Assembly: GCF_024713945.1 (NCBI RefSeq)
Contig: NW_027461520.1
Location: forward strand, 186,001 to 250,000
From: Dermatophagoides farinae
Lineage: Eukaryota; Arthropoda; Arachnida; Sarcoptiformes; Pyroglyphidae
DNA length: 64,000 nt
Reading direction: 5' to 3'
A program made the translations under genes and the position numbers. Every line of letters starts with the position of its first letter. The first letter of the stretch is position 1. Shown piece after piece: positions 38,703 to 47,822 of the stretch. The notes beneath the pieces are model-generated. The model had not been told where the DNA came from, searched no databases, and worked only from the letters and a program-made list of their open reading frames with translations.

Positions 38703-41432
38703 TCACATAGAATCTTCGCTATTTAGTATAAAGATCTGATCTTCTGGTTTATTGTTGGTAAAAATATCCTTCGATTCTGGAAATCGCTTTGGGCTTGTAC
38801 GTGTATGTTTTTTTAAAACTAATTTGTTATCCAATTTAAGTGAAGTGTTGCTTTTTGTAGTTGAAGCTTCACTATTTAATTCGAAAATATTAAAACTATC
38901 AACGTTATAATTGTCATCTTTTAATAGTTTGTAGTTTGCAAAGCTGTCAGATTTAATCAAATTCTGGGTTTCAGGCGACGAATATAAAAAATTGTGAAAC
39001 TGTGCTTCATTGTCAAATGATTTCCGTATTTCAAAGCCAGATTTATCGGTTGAAGATTCAGAATTCAAGTTGTTCGTATATTGATACGCGTAACGGAATA
39101 GATGATTTCTAAATTTTATTAATTCGTCAACATGCTCAGGTAATCTATTAAAGAAGGATTTATATATTTGTCGTAAGATATACATGTTTTGGGCTTGTAA
39201 TAGTTCTAACGGCTGTGCCATGGTTCGAGCAATAAATTCATTATTGAGAAGCTTTGGAAATAAACCTAAAGATTCCAATATGTATCGATCAATCAGCAGC
39301 TCGCGAATTGAAGAAAATTCTAATACTTGCAATTCTTCATATATTTCATATTTTTGACACAGTTCCAAGTATTTATAAAACGAAGCTAAATTGAAAATAA
39401 ACCGTGGCAATGTTGAAAGGGAATTAATTCTATCTTTATATGGATAATCATAAAACTCTAATTGTTTTAATATATTGGAATATTTGTCAAAATAGTTCAG
39501 TTCATACTCTAGTATTGTAGCAGAGTGATAATCCACTAAATCTGATTTATTAGTAATTATTTTGAAAACGTTCAAACAGTAATCAATTGATTTATTAACG
39601 TTAGGCAAAATTAAAGAGTAATTTTTCCATTTTTCAGCTAATGTTTCTAGTTTTTGAATTTCTTCCTGTGGCAGTCTGTTGATGTCGTGAATTGAAACAA
39701 ATTCATAAGCAGCGTATGCGTCAACAAAAACTTTGTAGCTATTGTTACTTTGATCATTTGCTGGGATGTAGTGATGTGGATGAAAATTAATTGTTGGAAT
39801 TAATCTTTGCGTATAGAAGCCTAGAAGTAACCTTTTTTCTAATGTGCTTTGCGTCTCCATGTTAAAAAAAATGGTACAACTATTTATATCAAATAGTGAT
39901 TGAAAATGTAAAGGTTCTAGTTTGGTCACATATTGTTTGATTTTTTGATTATTGAAATAAACTTCTAATTTTTTCGTGATATATGTGGAGAAAAGCGTTA
40001 TTAACGCTGTATTAACTAGACTGATACTAAGTAAGAAACATAAGTTCACAAGAATGATTCCATAAATCACCGACTGTTCATTAATTGAACATTTTCCTAT
40101 ACTAGCTAGATAATTTTCTTTAAAAATCTCTTTAGCAGAAGACGTTTCATTTTTCTTTTCTTCCAAGACTAATATTGTGTGGTTAAATTTAACTTTTTTT
40201 GAAGATACTATTCTGTTTTGTATCTTTAAAATCAAATTTTCGTTATCTTCTGTTATAATAGCTGGATAATGTAAAATGCTGTTCAAGGGTAAATTAGGAA
40301 TATTATGATAATTTTGAGCTTGATAAAACGCATTTGATGAGTTTTCTGGTTTTGAGTTTCGCCATAAACTCTTATAATTTGAAGTAGGTTCATCAAATAA
40401 CATGATATCGAATGTAATAAACTTTTGATTATGATAAAACCAATTATTAATTTTGATATTGTAAAAGCAACTTGAAAAACTGAGCGCCCGAATGTCATTA
40501 TTACACTGAATTATCCTTACTTCATCTACTTGTGGAAAATTATGATTGATCGCGGTATCGTAATTATTTCTATAAAGTTCGTTTAACATTGAAGTCTCAG
40601 TCCTTGTTATATTACTAGGTTTCAGAATATAACTATGATTATTTGTTTTTTTTTTTCTAAGCTTACTGTTTAGCGAGAGCATAAAACTAACAACTGCAGT
40701 TTCAATAAAAGTTGATTTTTTAGATCGGTAAGCCTGATATGAATGTCGCTTGCATAATTTCACTAAACTGAAAAATGCTAATATACTTCCTGTACTAATC
40801 ATTAAAGGAATATTAGGCAATAAAAAAGGTGAACAAATAAGTGCTAATTTGCATATATTCTTTGGTAATTTTCTACATCTTACATATCGCCGTGTATATG
40901 ATCTAACAGCTTGCGACCTATTTATTTTTAATGTAGGAGCAATTTTTTTGCAATAAAGAGCTGGGCTAACTAAACTTTTTTTATTAATTAGAATAATTGA
41001 ATCTGTTTTTCTTGCATATCCGTAAACGTTTAAATTTTTAACTTTTTGATCCTGTGCCCGTTTTTCTAAAAACTGAAATGAGGAATTTTTATTTACTTTA
41101 ATTGGAGCCTCTCTAATCGTATATTTAGAAAATCTTAATTGATCAGTGGAAAGCTTTGATGCAGTGTTTTTAATTTCGTTAATATGTAGTTTTAACCGAG
41201 GGTTATCTTGAGAGACCTTTAATAAGTTATCAATTTTTGCTTGAAATTCAGCAATATCTGTAGGTGATTTTTCAAAAATTGATTTTTTTTTATACAAGCA
41301 AACTTTAGATAGTCTGATAGTAAATTTTTTCACATTTTTAAAAGAACTCTTAATATTATTTTTTGCTATAACGGTTGAATATCTAAGTAGAAAAAATAAG
41401 AAATTAACGTCTTTTGTGAGCTGTGAACTCAT
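38703..41432 (-). CDS. Unrecognised 909-residue membrane protein
   Basis: Single exon. The N-terminal 190 residues are basic (Lys/Arg/Tyr-rich). A hydrophobic hairpin or helix lies near 192-225 (ICKLALICSPFLLPNIPLMI, then SILAFFSLVKLC), and a second near 455-480 (VIYGIILVNLCFLLSISLVN). The C-terminal 400 residues are helical and charged (YLELCQKYEIYEELQVLEF), with a disordered Ser/Asn tail. The basic start could suggest organelle targeting, but it lacks a clean signal. I recognise no family. The length and intact frame make a real gene very likely. Confidence 0.7.
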   Translation of the reverse strand: MSSQLTKDVNFLFFLLRYSTVIAKNNIKSSFKNVKKFTIRLSKVCLYKKKSIFEKSPTDIAEFQAKIDNLLKVSQDNPRLKLHINEIKNTASKLSTDQLRFSKYTIREAPIKVNKNSSFQFLEKRAQDQKVKNLNVYGYARKTDSIILINKKSLVSPALYCKKIAPTLKINRSQAVRSYTRRYVRCRKLPKNICKLALICSPFLLPNIPLMISTGSILAFFSLVKLCKRHSYQAYRSKKSTFIETAVVSFMLSLNSKLRKKKTNNHSYILKPSNITRTETSMLNELYRNNYDTAINHNFPQVDEVRIIQCNNDIRALSFSSCFYNIKINNWFYHNQKFITFDIMLFDEPTSNYKSLWRNSKPENSSNAFYQAQNYHNIPNLPLNSILHYPAIITEDNENLILKIQNRIVSSKKVKFNHTILVLEEKKNETSSAKEIFKENYLASIGKCSINEQSVIYGIILVNLCFLLSISLVNTALITLFSTYITKKLEVYFNNQKIKQYVTKLEPLHFQSLFDINSCTIFFNMETQSTLEKRLLLGFYTQRLIPTINFHPHHYIPANDQSNNSYKVFVDAYAAYEFVSIHDINRLPQEEIQKLETLAEKWKNYSLILPNVNKSIDYCLNVFKIITNKSDLVDYHSATILEYELNYFDKYSNILKQLEFYDYPYKDRINSLSTLPRFIFNLASFYKYLELCQKYEIYEELQVLEFSSIRELLIDRYILESLGLFPKLLNNEFIARTMAQPLELLQAQNMYILRQIYKSFFNRLPEHVDELIKFRNHLFRYAYQYTNNLNSESSTDKSGFEIRKSFDNEAQFHNFLYSSPETQNLIKSDSFANYKLLKDDNYNVDSFNIFELNSEASTTKSNTSLKLDNKLVLKKHTRTSPKRFPESKDIFTNNKPEDQIFILNSEDSM

Positions 41433-41642
41433 ATGTTAAACTTATAAGTTGCAGTTGATAACTTTATTGTATGAACTTAATTACCAAATTGTGTGTGGCA
41501 ACTGCATTTAAGTTTTTCAATTTATGAAAATTAATGTTGAATCCTAAACTAAAATAACGAAGCATACGTAGCTAATATAGTTGTAGAATTTATTTATTTT
41601 AATGATGAATACAAGATGTAAAAAACTTCGCTATTTGTTAAC

Positions 41643-42731
41643 TTACTCATCGTCAGGCATACAATTTTCATCATGTATATGTTTGGATGTTAAGTAAAAC
41701 CGAACAGCTTCTTTTAAAAATTTTTTATACTCTTTTTTCATGCTAACTGGTATGTGATTATACCTTGTTCGCAATAAACTTAGTTGTTTCGAATATTTCT
41801 GAGCTTTTTTTTGGTATGCTTCAAGATCAATCGAATTTTTTAAATACTTGTCTTTATAAAAGTTAACTTCTTCTGAATTATTTCCAACGGAGTTATTAAT
41901 ACTTTGATTGAGAGCTCGCATAGACTCAAACAAACTTCGTTGTCCTTCTGCGATTAATCGTAAAATGTCTTTTATGTCCATAAAAGAGTCGAAAGTTTCG
42001 GCAGTTTTACTTGAAATGGATTTTAGCGTTTCTGTATTGTGTAAAAATAGTTCTTGGCTTTTAGTTGCTTGACTAGTAGTCGTTGACATTATTTTCTCTA
42101 TAGTTTGAGAAATAGTTCGATTAATCTCCTTTACGAAAATTTGCAAGTGCTGATTTTGCATTAAGTAACATTCAGAAAGATCCTTAAAATAGACCTCAAA
42201 TCGTTCTAAAATATCTTTTGAGCTCATGAACGTTTTCGGATTATTAATTTTCTTTATCTCGTTACTCAATTCGAGAACCATATTTTCAAGTTTTTCCAAT
42301 TGATTTGGCTCCTGTGAATTTTGATTTAAGTTGTTTGTATTCTGGTTGGGCAGAATTTCGGTGTTGTTATTGGAGTTTTTCAGTTTCGTGAACTCTAATT
42401 TTAAATCATTTAATTCCTGTTTATTTTGCTCCAGAGCTGTTACAAGTGAGTCAATTTCTTGACTATATTTTTTCTGGATTTCTTCAACTTCGTTCTGATG
42501 ATCGTTTTTTTCAACAGCCAGCTGTTTTTTTAGATTGTCAACACGAGTCATCCAATAATCTAAACTAATCGTTTCTGGACACTGGCCGGCCAACGCAAAA
42601 AGTTCATCTTCAAGCTGCTTGGAGTATGCTTCAATAAGATTGCATCGCTCTTTCGTGACGATTAGCTGTTTAGTAACTTCAATGGCACTTGTACCAGAAT
42701 CTACATCTGTTGAAGGGGCTGTGGAATCCAT
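41643..42731 (-). CDS. Coiled-coil protein, unknown function
   Basis: This 362-residue protein is dominated by coiled coils at about 20-120 (LKKQLAVEKNDHQNEVEEI, SLVTALEQNKQELNDLKLE), with further helices at 145-230 and 300-330. A short Asn-rich linker separates the first two. It has no signal peptide or membrane segment. Such proteins often belong to the cytoskeleton, basal body or inner membrane complex of apicomplexans, but that is only a guess. Single exon, ATG at 42731. Confidence 0.62.
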   Translation of the reverse strand: MDSTAPSTDVDSGTSAIEVTKQLIVTKERCNLIEAYSKQLEDELFALAGQCPETISLDYWMTRVDNLKKQLAVEKNDHQNEVEEIQKKYSQEIDSLVTALEQNKQELNDLKLEFTKLKNSNNNTEILPNQNTNNLNQNSQEPNQLEKLENMVLELSNEIKKINNPKTFMSSKDILERFEVYFKDLSECYLMQNQHLQIFVKEINRTISQTIEKIMSTTTSQATKSQELFLHNTETLKSISSKTAETFDSFMDIKDILRLIAEGQRSLFESMRALNQSINNSVGNNSEEVNFYKDKYLKNSIDLEAYQKKAQKYSKQLSLLRTRYNHIPVSMKKEYKKFLKEAVRFYLTSKHIHDENCMPDDE

Positions 42732-42908
42732 TAAATAATTATTAATAATTTAAGTGAGGCAAGTTCTTTGTAGTAACAAAAAAAATTACTGAAGCTTAAA
42801 TTTGTCTACAGAGTTTTTTCATAAAATAAATATTCGGAATTTTTTGGAACCAAAAATAAACAAATGGGCGACACAATAAATAATTTATAATTCACCTGCT
42901 GAAAAGTG

Positions 42909-43430
42909 TTATATGTTCCAATTATTAGACGAAATCAAATTTTGAGCATCTACAAAACTTTTCTTACTCGCTGTGGTCATCAAATCATTGATTGATTCTT
43001 CAAAATTTTCATTTTTTATCTGACATTGAAGGTGGTGGTAATCCTTTATGATTTTGCAGGCGTCTTTGAGTTCTTGTTCGAATGCTCGAGCGGATTCATC
43101 AATTTTCAGCTCGGTTGACAGTTTAGAATCTGCTCCAAAAAGTAGTTTGCCAAACCCACTAGACATCCCCATTTTCATGTTTTGAATGCTTTTTATCAGT
43201 ATGTCTAATGTAATTTCACTATTCGATCCATAAAAATACATAATATCTGGCCGAAACAACTGCAGACCCAAATATCTTTCAACATATTTTTTCGGATCTT
43301 TTGGATCTTGCAGCAGCTGGCAAGTGTAGTCTAGAATTAAACTGCCAAAGTGATCAAAACATTTCAAAAGGCCTACGAAAAACGAATTATCGTTTGTATG
43401 AACAATTATTGGTCGCGTAATTACAAACAT
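42909..43430 (-). CDS. LSm-domain protein (LSM8/LSM1-like) with long C-terminal extension
   Basis: RNA-binding ring protein of the LSm2-8 or LSm1-7 complexes (U6 snRNA stability or mRNA decay). The Sm1 motif is readable at about 8-34 (IIVHTNDNSFFVGLLKCFDH, then SLILD), and Sm2 at about 52-68 (YLGLQLFRPDIMYFYGSN), where LGLxxxRxD is closest to LSM8. An extra 105 residues follow the LSm fold, helical and charged. The usual N-terminal helix before strand 1 is very short; a nearby ATG frame (MLNLEDTKNI, just upstream) could supply it, but I found no in-phase splice. No introns placed. Confidence 0.7.
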   Translation of the reverse strand: MFVITRPIIVHTNDNSFFVGLLKCFDHFGSLILDYTCQLLQDPKDPKKYVERYLGLQLFRPDIMYFYGSNSEITLDILIKSIQNMKMGMSSGFGKLLFGADSKLSTELKIDESARAFEQELKDACKIIKDYHHLQCQIKNENFEESINDLMTTASKKSFVDAQNLISSNNWNI

Positions 43431-43617
43431 TAACTATATTTGAAATCAATAAAGACTGATGTTTTTGGTGTCTTCGAGGTTTAACATAACAAATTTTGTT
43501 AGTACATAAAATATATATTCAAAATAAAAATAATATTGGTTATATATATTTAAAGAACAAAAGTCACGACATTTCAACGACGATAAAACTTGTCTGTTAA
43601 GTATTTTGCAAAATGAA

Positions 43618-44175
43618 TTATTTTTTGGCAGAACAGCAAAGCAAGTCATTAAATTTATAGTATATTAATTCCAAGTATGGTTCAGCAAACCTGTGCAAAT
43701 TTGCAAAATAATACTTTGCAACAGGGTGAATTAAAAAAGACAAGTTTAGTAAAACCCAAATAAGCTTGACTAAATTAACGTAAGCTAATAATACTACCAA
43801 GAAAGAACTAAGGATGCAGAATCTTGTACTGCAGAATTTACGCTCCCATTTAACTATTGAGATAAGGCGTTTGTAAGAAGCCTCTAGAATTGTGGAACAT
43901 GCTTTGGTGAAATCTTTAAATTCGTCTTCCATTAAATACTTTTTTAAGTCGAATATTGAGATATTCAAGTAACTAATTAAAAAGTAGTTGATTACAACCA
44001 TAGTAATTAAACATTTTAACATACTCCTGACTGGATCGTTTGCGACAATATTAAGAATGTAACAAGCAACATTCATGTAGAGAAAATACTTGCTGCTAAC
44101 AGCAGAGTTTTTCCAACAAAAAATGTTTCTTAAAGGTTCAGGAACTGCTTGACAACAATCTATTCTGCACGACAT
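43618..44175 (-). CDS. Reticulon-domain ER membrane protein
   Basis: A 185-residue protein with the reticulon homology layout. It opens with EPLRNIFCWKNSAVSSKYFL, matching the L-x-Y/C-W-R/K-x-x-x-x-S start of the domain. One long hydrophobic hairpin follows at about 26-72, then a hydrophilic loop of roughly 65 residues and a second hairpin at about 118-150 (ILSSFLVVLLAYVNLVKLIWVLLNLSFLI), then an amphipathic C-terminus. Reticulons insert as wedges and curve ER tubules. The protein ends in Lys-Lys, a plausible ER-retention feature, after a CC pair. It is a single exon. REEP or PRA1 proteins are less likely because of the hairpin spacing. Confidence 0.7.
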   Translation of the reverse strand: MSCRIDCCQAVPEPLRNIFCWKNSAVSSKYFLYMNVACYILNIVANDPVRSMLKCLITMVVINYFLISYLNISIFDLKKYLMEDEFKDFTKACSTILEASYKRLISIVKWERKFCSTRFCILSSFLVVLLAYVNLVKLIWVLLNLSFLIHPVAKYYFANLHRFAEPYLELIYYKFNDLLCCSAKK

Positions 44176-44307
44176 GATTATTCCTCGAGTATTGCAAAAA
44201 TAAAAAAAAATTAATTTCTTAACTCTCTTTTATTATTTATTTTGGCTCGAAATATAATTTTTTCAAGATAATTTTATTAGATGTGAAAACATTAATGTGT
44301 TTTTGAA

Positions 44308-44964
44308 ATGAATAGTGGTAATGTACATAAGTTTATATTTGATAAAAATGAAAAACTAATCAACGTCACCGTAGTAAGATTTCCAAATTTTGTAAAAACA
44401 GAACTTGAGCAAAGAGAAATCGGAACAGTGGTAGGTTTTTGCGACGACGATATGAATTTTTCAACTGTGATAAACAACTGTCCCGTTACTCTAAAGGGCT
44501 CAACTATAGATTTGAAAAATTCGGAAATTTGCTGCAGCAAGTTTGAAAATAATTCGCTGCTAGATGATGTTTACTGGGTGGGGCGGGCTACGCAAAGCAT
44601 CACGTACATAAAAGATTATGTCGACTATCCTACTATTAACAAAAAATTGAGATTGAGCGAGTCTGCTGGCATGCCTACTTCTCAAATATTGAACCGGCAA
44701 ATATCAAACCAACCACAGTTATTTCAGTATTTCAAAGACAACCAAGCGCTTGGCGGAAACATTCACATCAGTAAGGAAGCCATCACAGAGCAGTTATTTT
44801 TGTTGTTTCGCAAAAACAACAATCTGGTCTCCTTACAAGAAATTAGAAAAGAGATACGAGCTCCTTATCATTTAATTAAATCAATATTAAACGAAATCGC
44901 GATGCTAAAAAATGTTCTGTCAGAACACAATGTCTACGAATTGAAACCACATTATAAATCTTAA
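44308..44964 (+). CDS. TFIIF beta subunit (RAP30)
   Basis: General transcription factor that recruits Pol II to promoters. It has 218 residues. The N-terminal dimerisation barrel is represented by LINVTVVRFPNF and GTVVGFCDD. The C-terminal winged-helix DNA-binding domain is clear: LFLLFRKNNNLVSLQEIRKE, then PYHLIKSILNEIAMLKNVLS, then YELKPHYKS, which matches the usual RAP30 ending (xLKPEYK). Shorter than human RAP30 (249 residues). It is tail-to-tail with RPB11 with 14 bp between stops. Confidence 0.87.
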   Translation: MNSGNVHKFIFDKNEKLINVTVVRFPNFVKTELEQREIGTVVGFCDDDMNFSTVINNCPVTLKGSTIDLKNSEICCSKFENNSLLDDVYWVGRATQSITYIKDYVDYPTINKKLRLSESAGMPTSQILNRQISNQPQLFQYFKDNQALGGNIHISKEAITEQLFLLFRKNNNLVSLQEIRKEIRAPYHLIKSILNEIAMLKNVLSEHNVYELKPHYKS

Positions 44965-44978
44965 TGTATTATTATTAG

Positions 44979-45360
44979 TTACACATCGTAACTACTAATC
45001 TGCTGTTTTAAGTTAGCAAACGTTGCGTCGAGAGCCAAACACGCATTCTGGAAAGCATGAAACGGAGTTGTTTCTGGGTCCGCTTGAATACGTAGTAAAA
45101 CACGAGATTCTAACGGATGTGGTACGTTATATGCCGCAAAAACAAGATCTGGATCATTTATTAACTGACTAAACCATTTTATAAGTGTTAACTTACATTG
45201 CGAGAAGTGCGCCCAAGGTGTGACCCTCTTTTTTAATTTCTAATACCACGCAGTTTCGGACTTTTTTCTCTATAGAAATTTCAACTTTAGTTTCGTTCGG
45301 TTGCAAGAAAGCTTCGTTAAAAGGGTCGGGTCGACTTGGCGCAGTGGTGCCGCTTGCCAT
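44979..45360 (-). CDS. RPB11: RNA polymerase II subunit RPB11
   Basis: Assembly-platform subunit that pairs with RPB3. Exon 1 is 45360-45197, a 28-nt intron is 45196-45169 (GTAAGT...TTTAG) and exon 2 is 45168-44979, giving 117 residues, exactly the usual RPB11 length. Motifs: IKKEGHTLGALLAIQLINDP spanning the splice, AAYNVPHPLESRVLLRIQAD, then a C-terminal helix ending KQQISSYDV. PHPLE with the N-terminal DPFNEAFL favours RPB11 over the Pol I/III subunit AC19. Homology across the join confirms the intron. Confidence 0.93.
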
Positions 45361-45478
45361 TATTTAAGTCCTGTTTGGGTATAACAGTTAATATTCTAAA
45401 AATAAAATAAAAAGGATTAAACATAATAATAACACAAAAAGAGCATTGATAAAGAAGAGATACACATAATTTTATAAT

Positions 45479-45940
45479 TTATTTATCATTGGGCCCAATC
45501 ACTTTGTCTTCTCCGCAAGAAGAGAGAACAGTGACAGTAGGTGTGTTTCCTTCAGCTAATTGTTTTTTCCATTCTTCAAGTACTTTGTCGTCACGTCCGA
45601 CTGGCCAAGTAAGGTCCATTCTGACGGCTCCAGAACTGTCTAACAAATGCAAAACGTCATCTTCCCAGTGAATGATTACGTATTGAGTTCTTGTTACAAT
45701 TGGTTCTTCCATGTTGTGAGAAGTTGGAAAATTACCGTCGTATTTTTTACCAGTAAATATATCTATACCAACTATTGACGCTTTAGCGTGACCATGTTTT
45801 CCGGTTTTCGAAGTGCTGATATCGACAACTTTGCATGGTCGGCCCTTAAGCATCGCAAAAGAACCTTTTTTCACGCTACCAGCCTGAATAGGTCGAACGT
45901 AAGACGATACATTACCTCCACTTTGAAATTCGTCAGACAT
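45479..45940 (-). CDS. EIF5A: Translation factor eIF5A
   Basis: Hypusinated elongation/termination factor that relieves ribosome stalling. It has 153 residues, usual length, in one exon. The hypusination loop STSKTGKHGHAK carries the modifiable Lys48, and the flanking GRPCKVVDIS and ASIVGIDIFTGKKY are conserved. The C-terminal OB fold follows (YVIIHWEDDVLHLLDSSGAV, then RMDL). Modification requires deoxyhypusine synthase, not seen in this window. The frame is very well conserved and unambiguous. Confidence 0.97.
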   Translation of the reverse strand: MSDEFQSGGNVSSYVRPIQAGSVKKGSFAMLKGRPCKVVDISTSKTGKHGHAKASIVGIDIFTGKKYDGNFPTSHNMEEPIVTRTQYVIIHWEDDVLHLLDSSGAVRMDLTWPVGRDDKVLEEWKKQLAEGNTPTVTVLSSCGEDKVIGPNDK

Positions 45941-46029
45941 TTTTAATTTTAATTAGTTACTTTCGACAAATATAATTTCACCGTTACGTCTTGATGTAAT
46001 TCTCCCGTCAAAATTAATATTATACGAGA

Positions 46030-46308
46030 TTATTCAAAATTCACTTTTTTATTGTTTTCCATGTACAAATCTAAAACTCTACCATTCCAAATTGAATGAT
46101 TTAAATTTTTAATAGCTTCAAGTGCATCACTTCTCTGTTCATAAATAACCCGAATTTTGTCTAATTGTTGATATTTTTGAGCACCGCGAATTCTGTTTTT
46201 CGACACAACAATGTCGTAAACACGTCCAAATGATTCTAAAATATTTGTTAACTGATTAAAGTTTCTATTGCCGGCTTGAAAATTATTTATTAACACTTCT
46301 GTAGGCAT
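46030..46308 (-). CDS. Small RRM-like RNA-binding protein
   Basis: A 92-residue single-domain protein with the beta-alpha-beta-beta-alpha-beta pattern of an RNA recognition motif. EVLINNF is the RNP2-like strand, LTNILESFGRVYDIVV gives helix 1 and strand 2, IRVIYEQRSDALEAIKNLN is the RNP1 strand and helix 2, and GRVLDLYM is strand 4. The aromatic residues typical of RNP1 are mostly replaced, so RNA binding may be weak or the domain may bind protein, as in ALYREF- or U2AF-homology types. I do not assign a named family. Confidence 0.6.
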   Translation of the reverse strand: MPTEVLINNFQAGNRNFNQLTNILESFGRVYDIVVSKNRIRGAQKYQQLDKIRVIYEQRSDALEAIKNLNHSIWNGRVLDLYMENNKKVNFE

Positions 46309-46353
46309 TGGGAAAAACTAATTTTTATTTTTTATGCTAAAAATAATGATCAG

Positions 46354-47822
46354 ATGGAGCTAGAAAAACCAACGCAGCAAGTTATTGCGTCATATGAATT
46401 TCATAAGTATGTTATAAAAAAATATTCTGAATTAGTGCAACAACGAGCAAAATCAAACCTACAGCAAGCTCTAGCATTGCTTTGATCTGGGGACAAAACG
46501 AAGTATTCAGGTACGATACTTCAAACCAACCAAATGAGCATGTTTCAAAACATAAGGTTATTGTTAACAACAATGTTATCAAAGATAAGTTTAATTTTCA
46601 CGAAAATCTGAGCAAACAATTTTCCAGGTTTATGCCGATTTATAAAACTATTGACTGTGTGAACATCAAGAAAATTGAATGCAGCAAAAATGCAATATAC
46701 GTATTGACAAGTCACGGAGTTTTATACAGTTTTGGACGAGAACTGTTTGGAGAGTTGGGTCAAGGATATAACTGTGGTCTGCTTAGAGAATTTAAGCCAG
46801 TAAATTTTTTCAAGCCGGTTCTCGATATAGTTGCCGGAGATCACCATTGTCTAGCACTTTGTGAAAGTGTAAGTTATTTTAGCTATATTTTTTAGGGTAT
46901 TGTATACGGTTTAGGAAATGGGGCCTGTCTTGGTTTATCGAAAACGAATGTAGTTTACGAACCTGTAAAACTAAACCAATACATTGGCAATCAGAGCGTT
47001 ATAGCCATTGGCGCCAGGGATAATAGAACCGTACTTGTAACAAACAGTGGAGGGCTATATTTAACAGGCGAATGGCCGCGAGTTCCGGTAATTATCAATT
47101 ATGTGTTAATTGCAATATGCGAATACCAATATTGCATTTTAACCAATGTGAAATTGTGCTTAACACAGAAAGGAGGGTATCTACTTATGAATTTTACAAA
47201 TGAAAACGACGAGTTTTCATGGATATATAAATTTGGTTCTCCAGAATATGTAACAGGATCGCCTTTGAAAGACGGGTATTCAAAAACATGTGGAATTTTC
47301 AACAATGTTTTATACGATAAAAAAATCATAATTTCGCCGTTGGCGGATTCGATACTAGCTAACATAGATTTGAAACGAAATTCAATCAATGACATAGTCT
47401 GTGGGGATGAGCATTTATTAGTGTTATTGTCAAACGGAAAACTATACGCATTTGGCAACAATTTCTGGGGACAATGCGGTGTTGATTCAACAGCTGAAAC
47501 AATTACAGCTGCAAAAAGAGTCAATGTTCCATTGAATCCAACAAAAATTTACGCCGCTGCCAATTCAAGTATTTGTTTAGTCGATGGTGATGTTTATGTC
47601 TGGGGTTCGCCACAAAAGTTTAATTTTAAAACCCTGCTACATGATTTTCTGGTGTACAACCTATTGGAAAACATTGACGGGAAAGGCGTAGGGATATCAT
47701 ATATTCAAGGTTTGGAAGATAAAATAATAAAACCCGAGAAGGCTTCAGCTATCAGTAATATGTACGTGATTGCGATTGGAATGTTCAGAGATTATCTAGT
47801 AAATATTGCTTTGCAACCTTAA
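46354..47822 (+). CDS. RCC1-repeat protein
   Basis: Exons 46354-46406, 46436-46868 and 46896-47822 are separated by introns of 29 and 27 nt, both in phase, giving 470 residues. RCC1 blades are seen at IALIWGQNEVF, GVLYSFGRELFGELGQGYN, GIVYGLGNGACLGLS, GKLYAFGNNFWGQCG and GDVYVWGSPQKF, so at least five blades of a seven-bladed propeller are readable. These proteins may be guanine-nucleotide exchange factors (RCC1 for Ran) or scaffolds. The weak conservation of the blades makes a true Ran GEF uncertain. The stop overlaps the convergent gene's stop by 3 bp inside a shared TTAA. Confidence 0.85.

Noticed and set aside
43446-43649. 67-codon minus-strand frame ending MLNLEDTKNISLY, upstream of the LSm gene
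   Set aside because: Its end looked like an LSm N-terminal helix, but no in-phase GT-AG joins it to the LSm frame, and part overlaps the reticulon end.
46482-46895. Truncated RCC1 fragment as a pseudogene
   Set aside because: The apparent break is a 27-nt intron at 46869-46895; the repeats continue after splicing.
47099-47524. 141-codon frame antisense to the RCC1-repeat gene
   Set aside because: Overlaps exon 3 of the RCC1 gene, whose blades continue through it.
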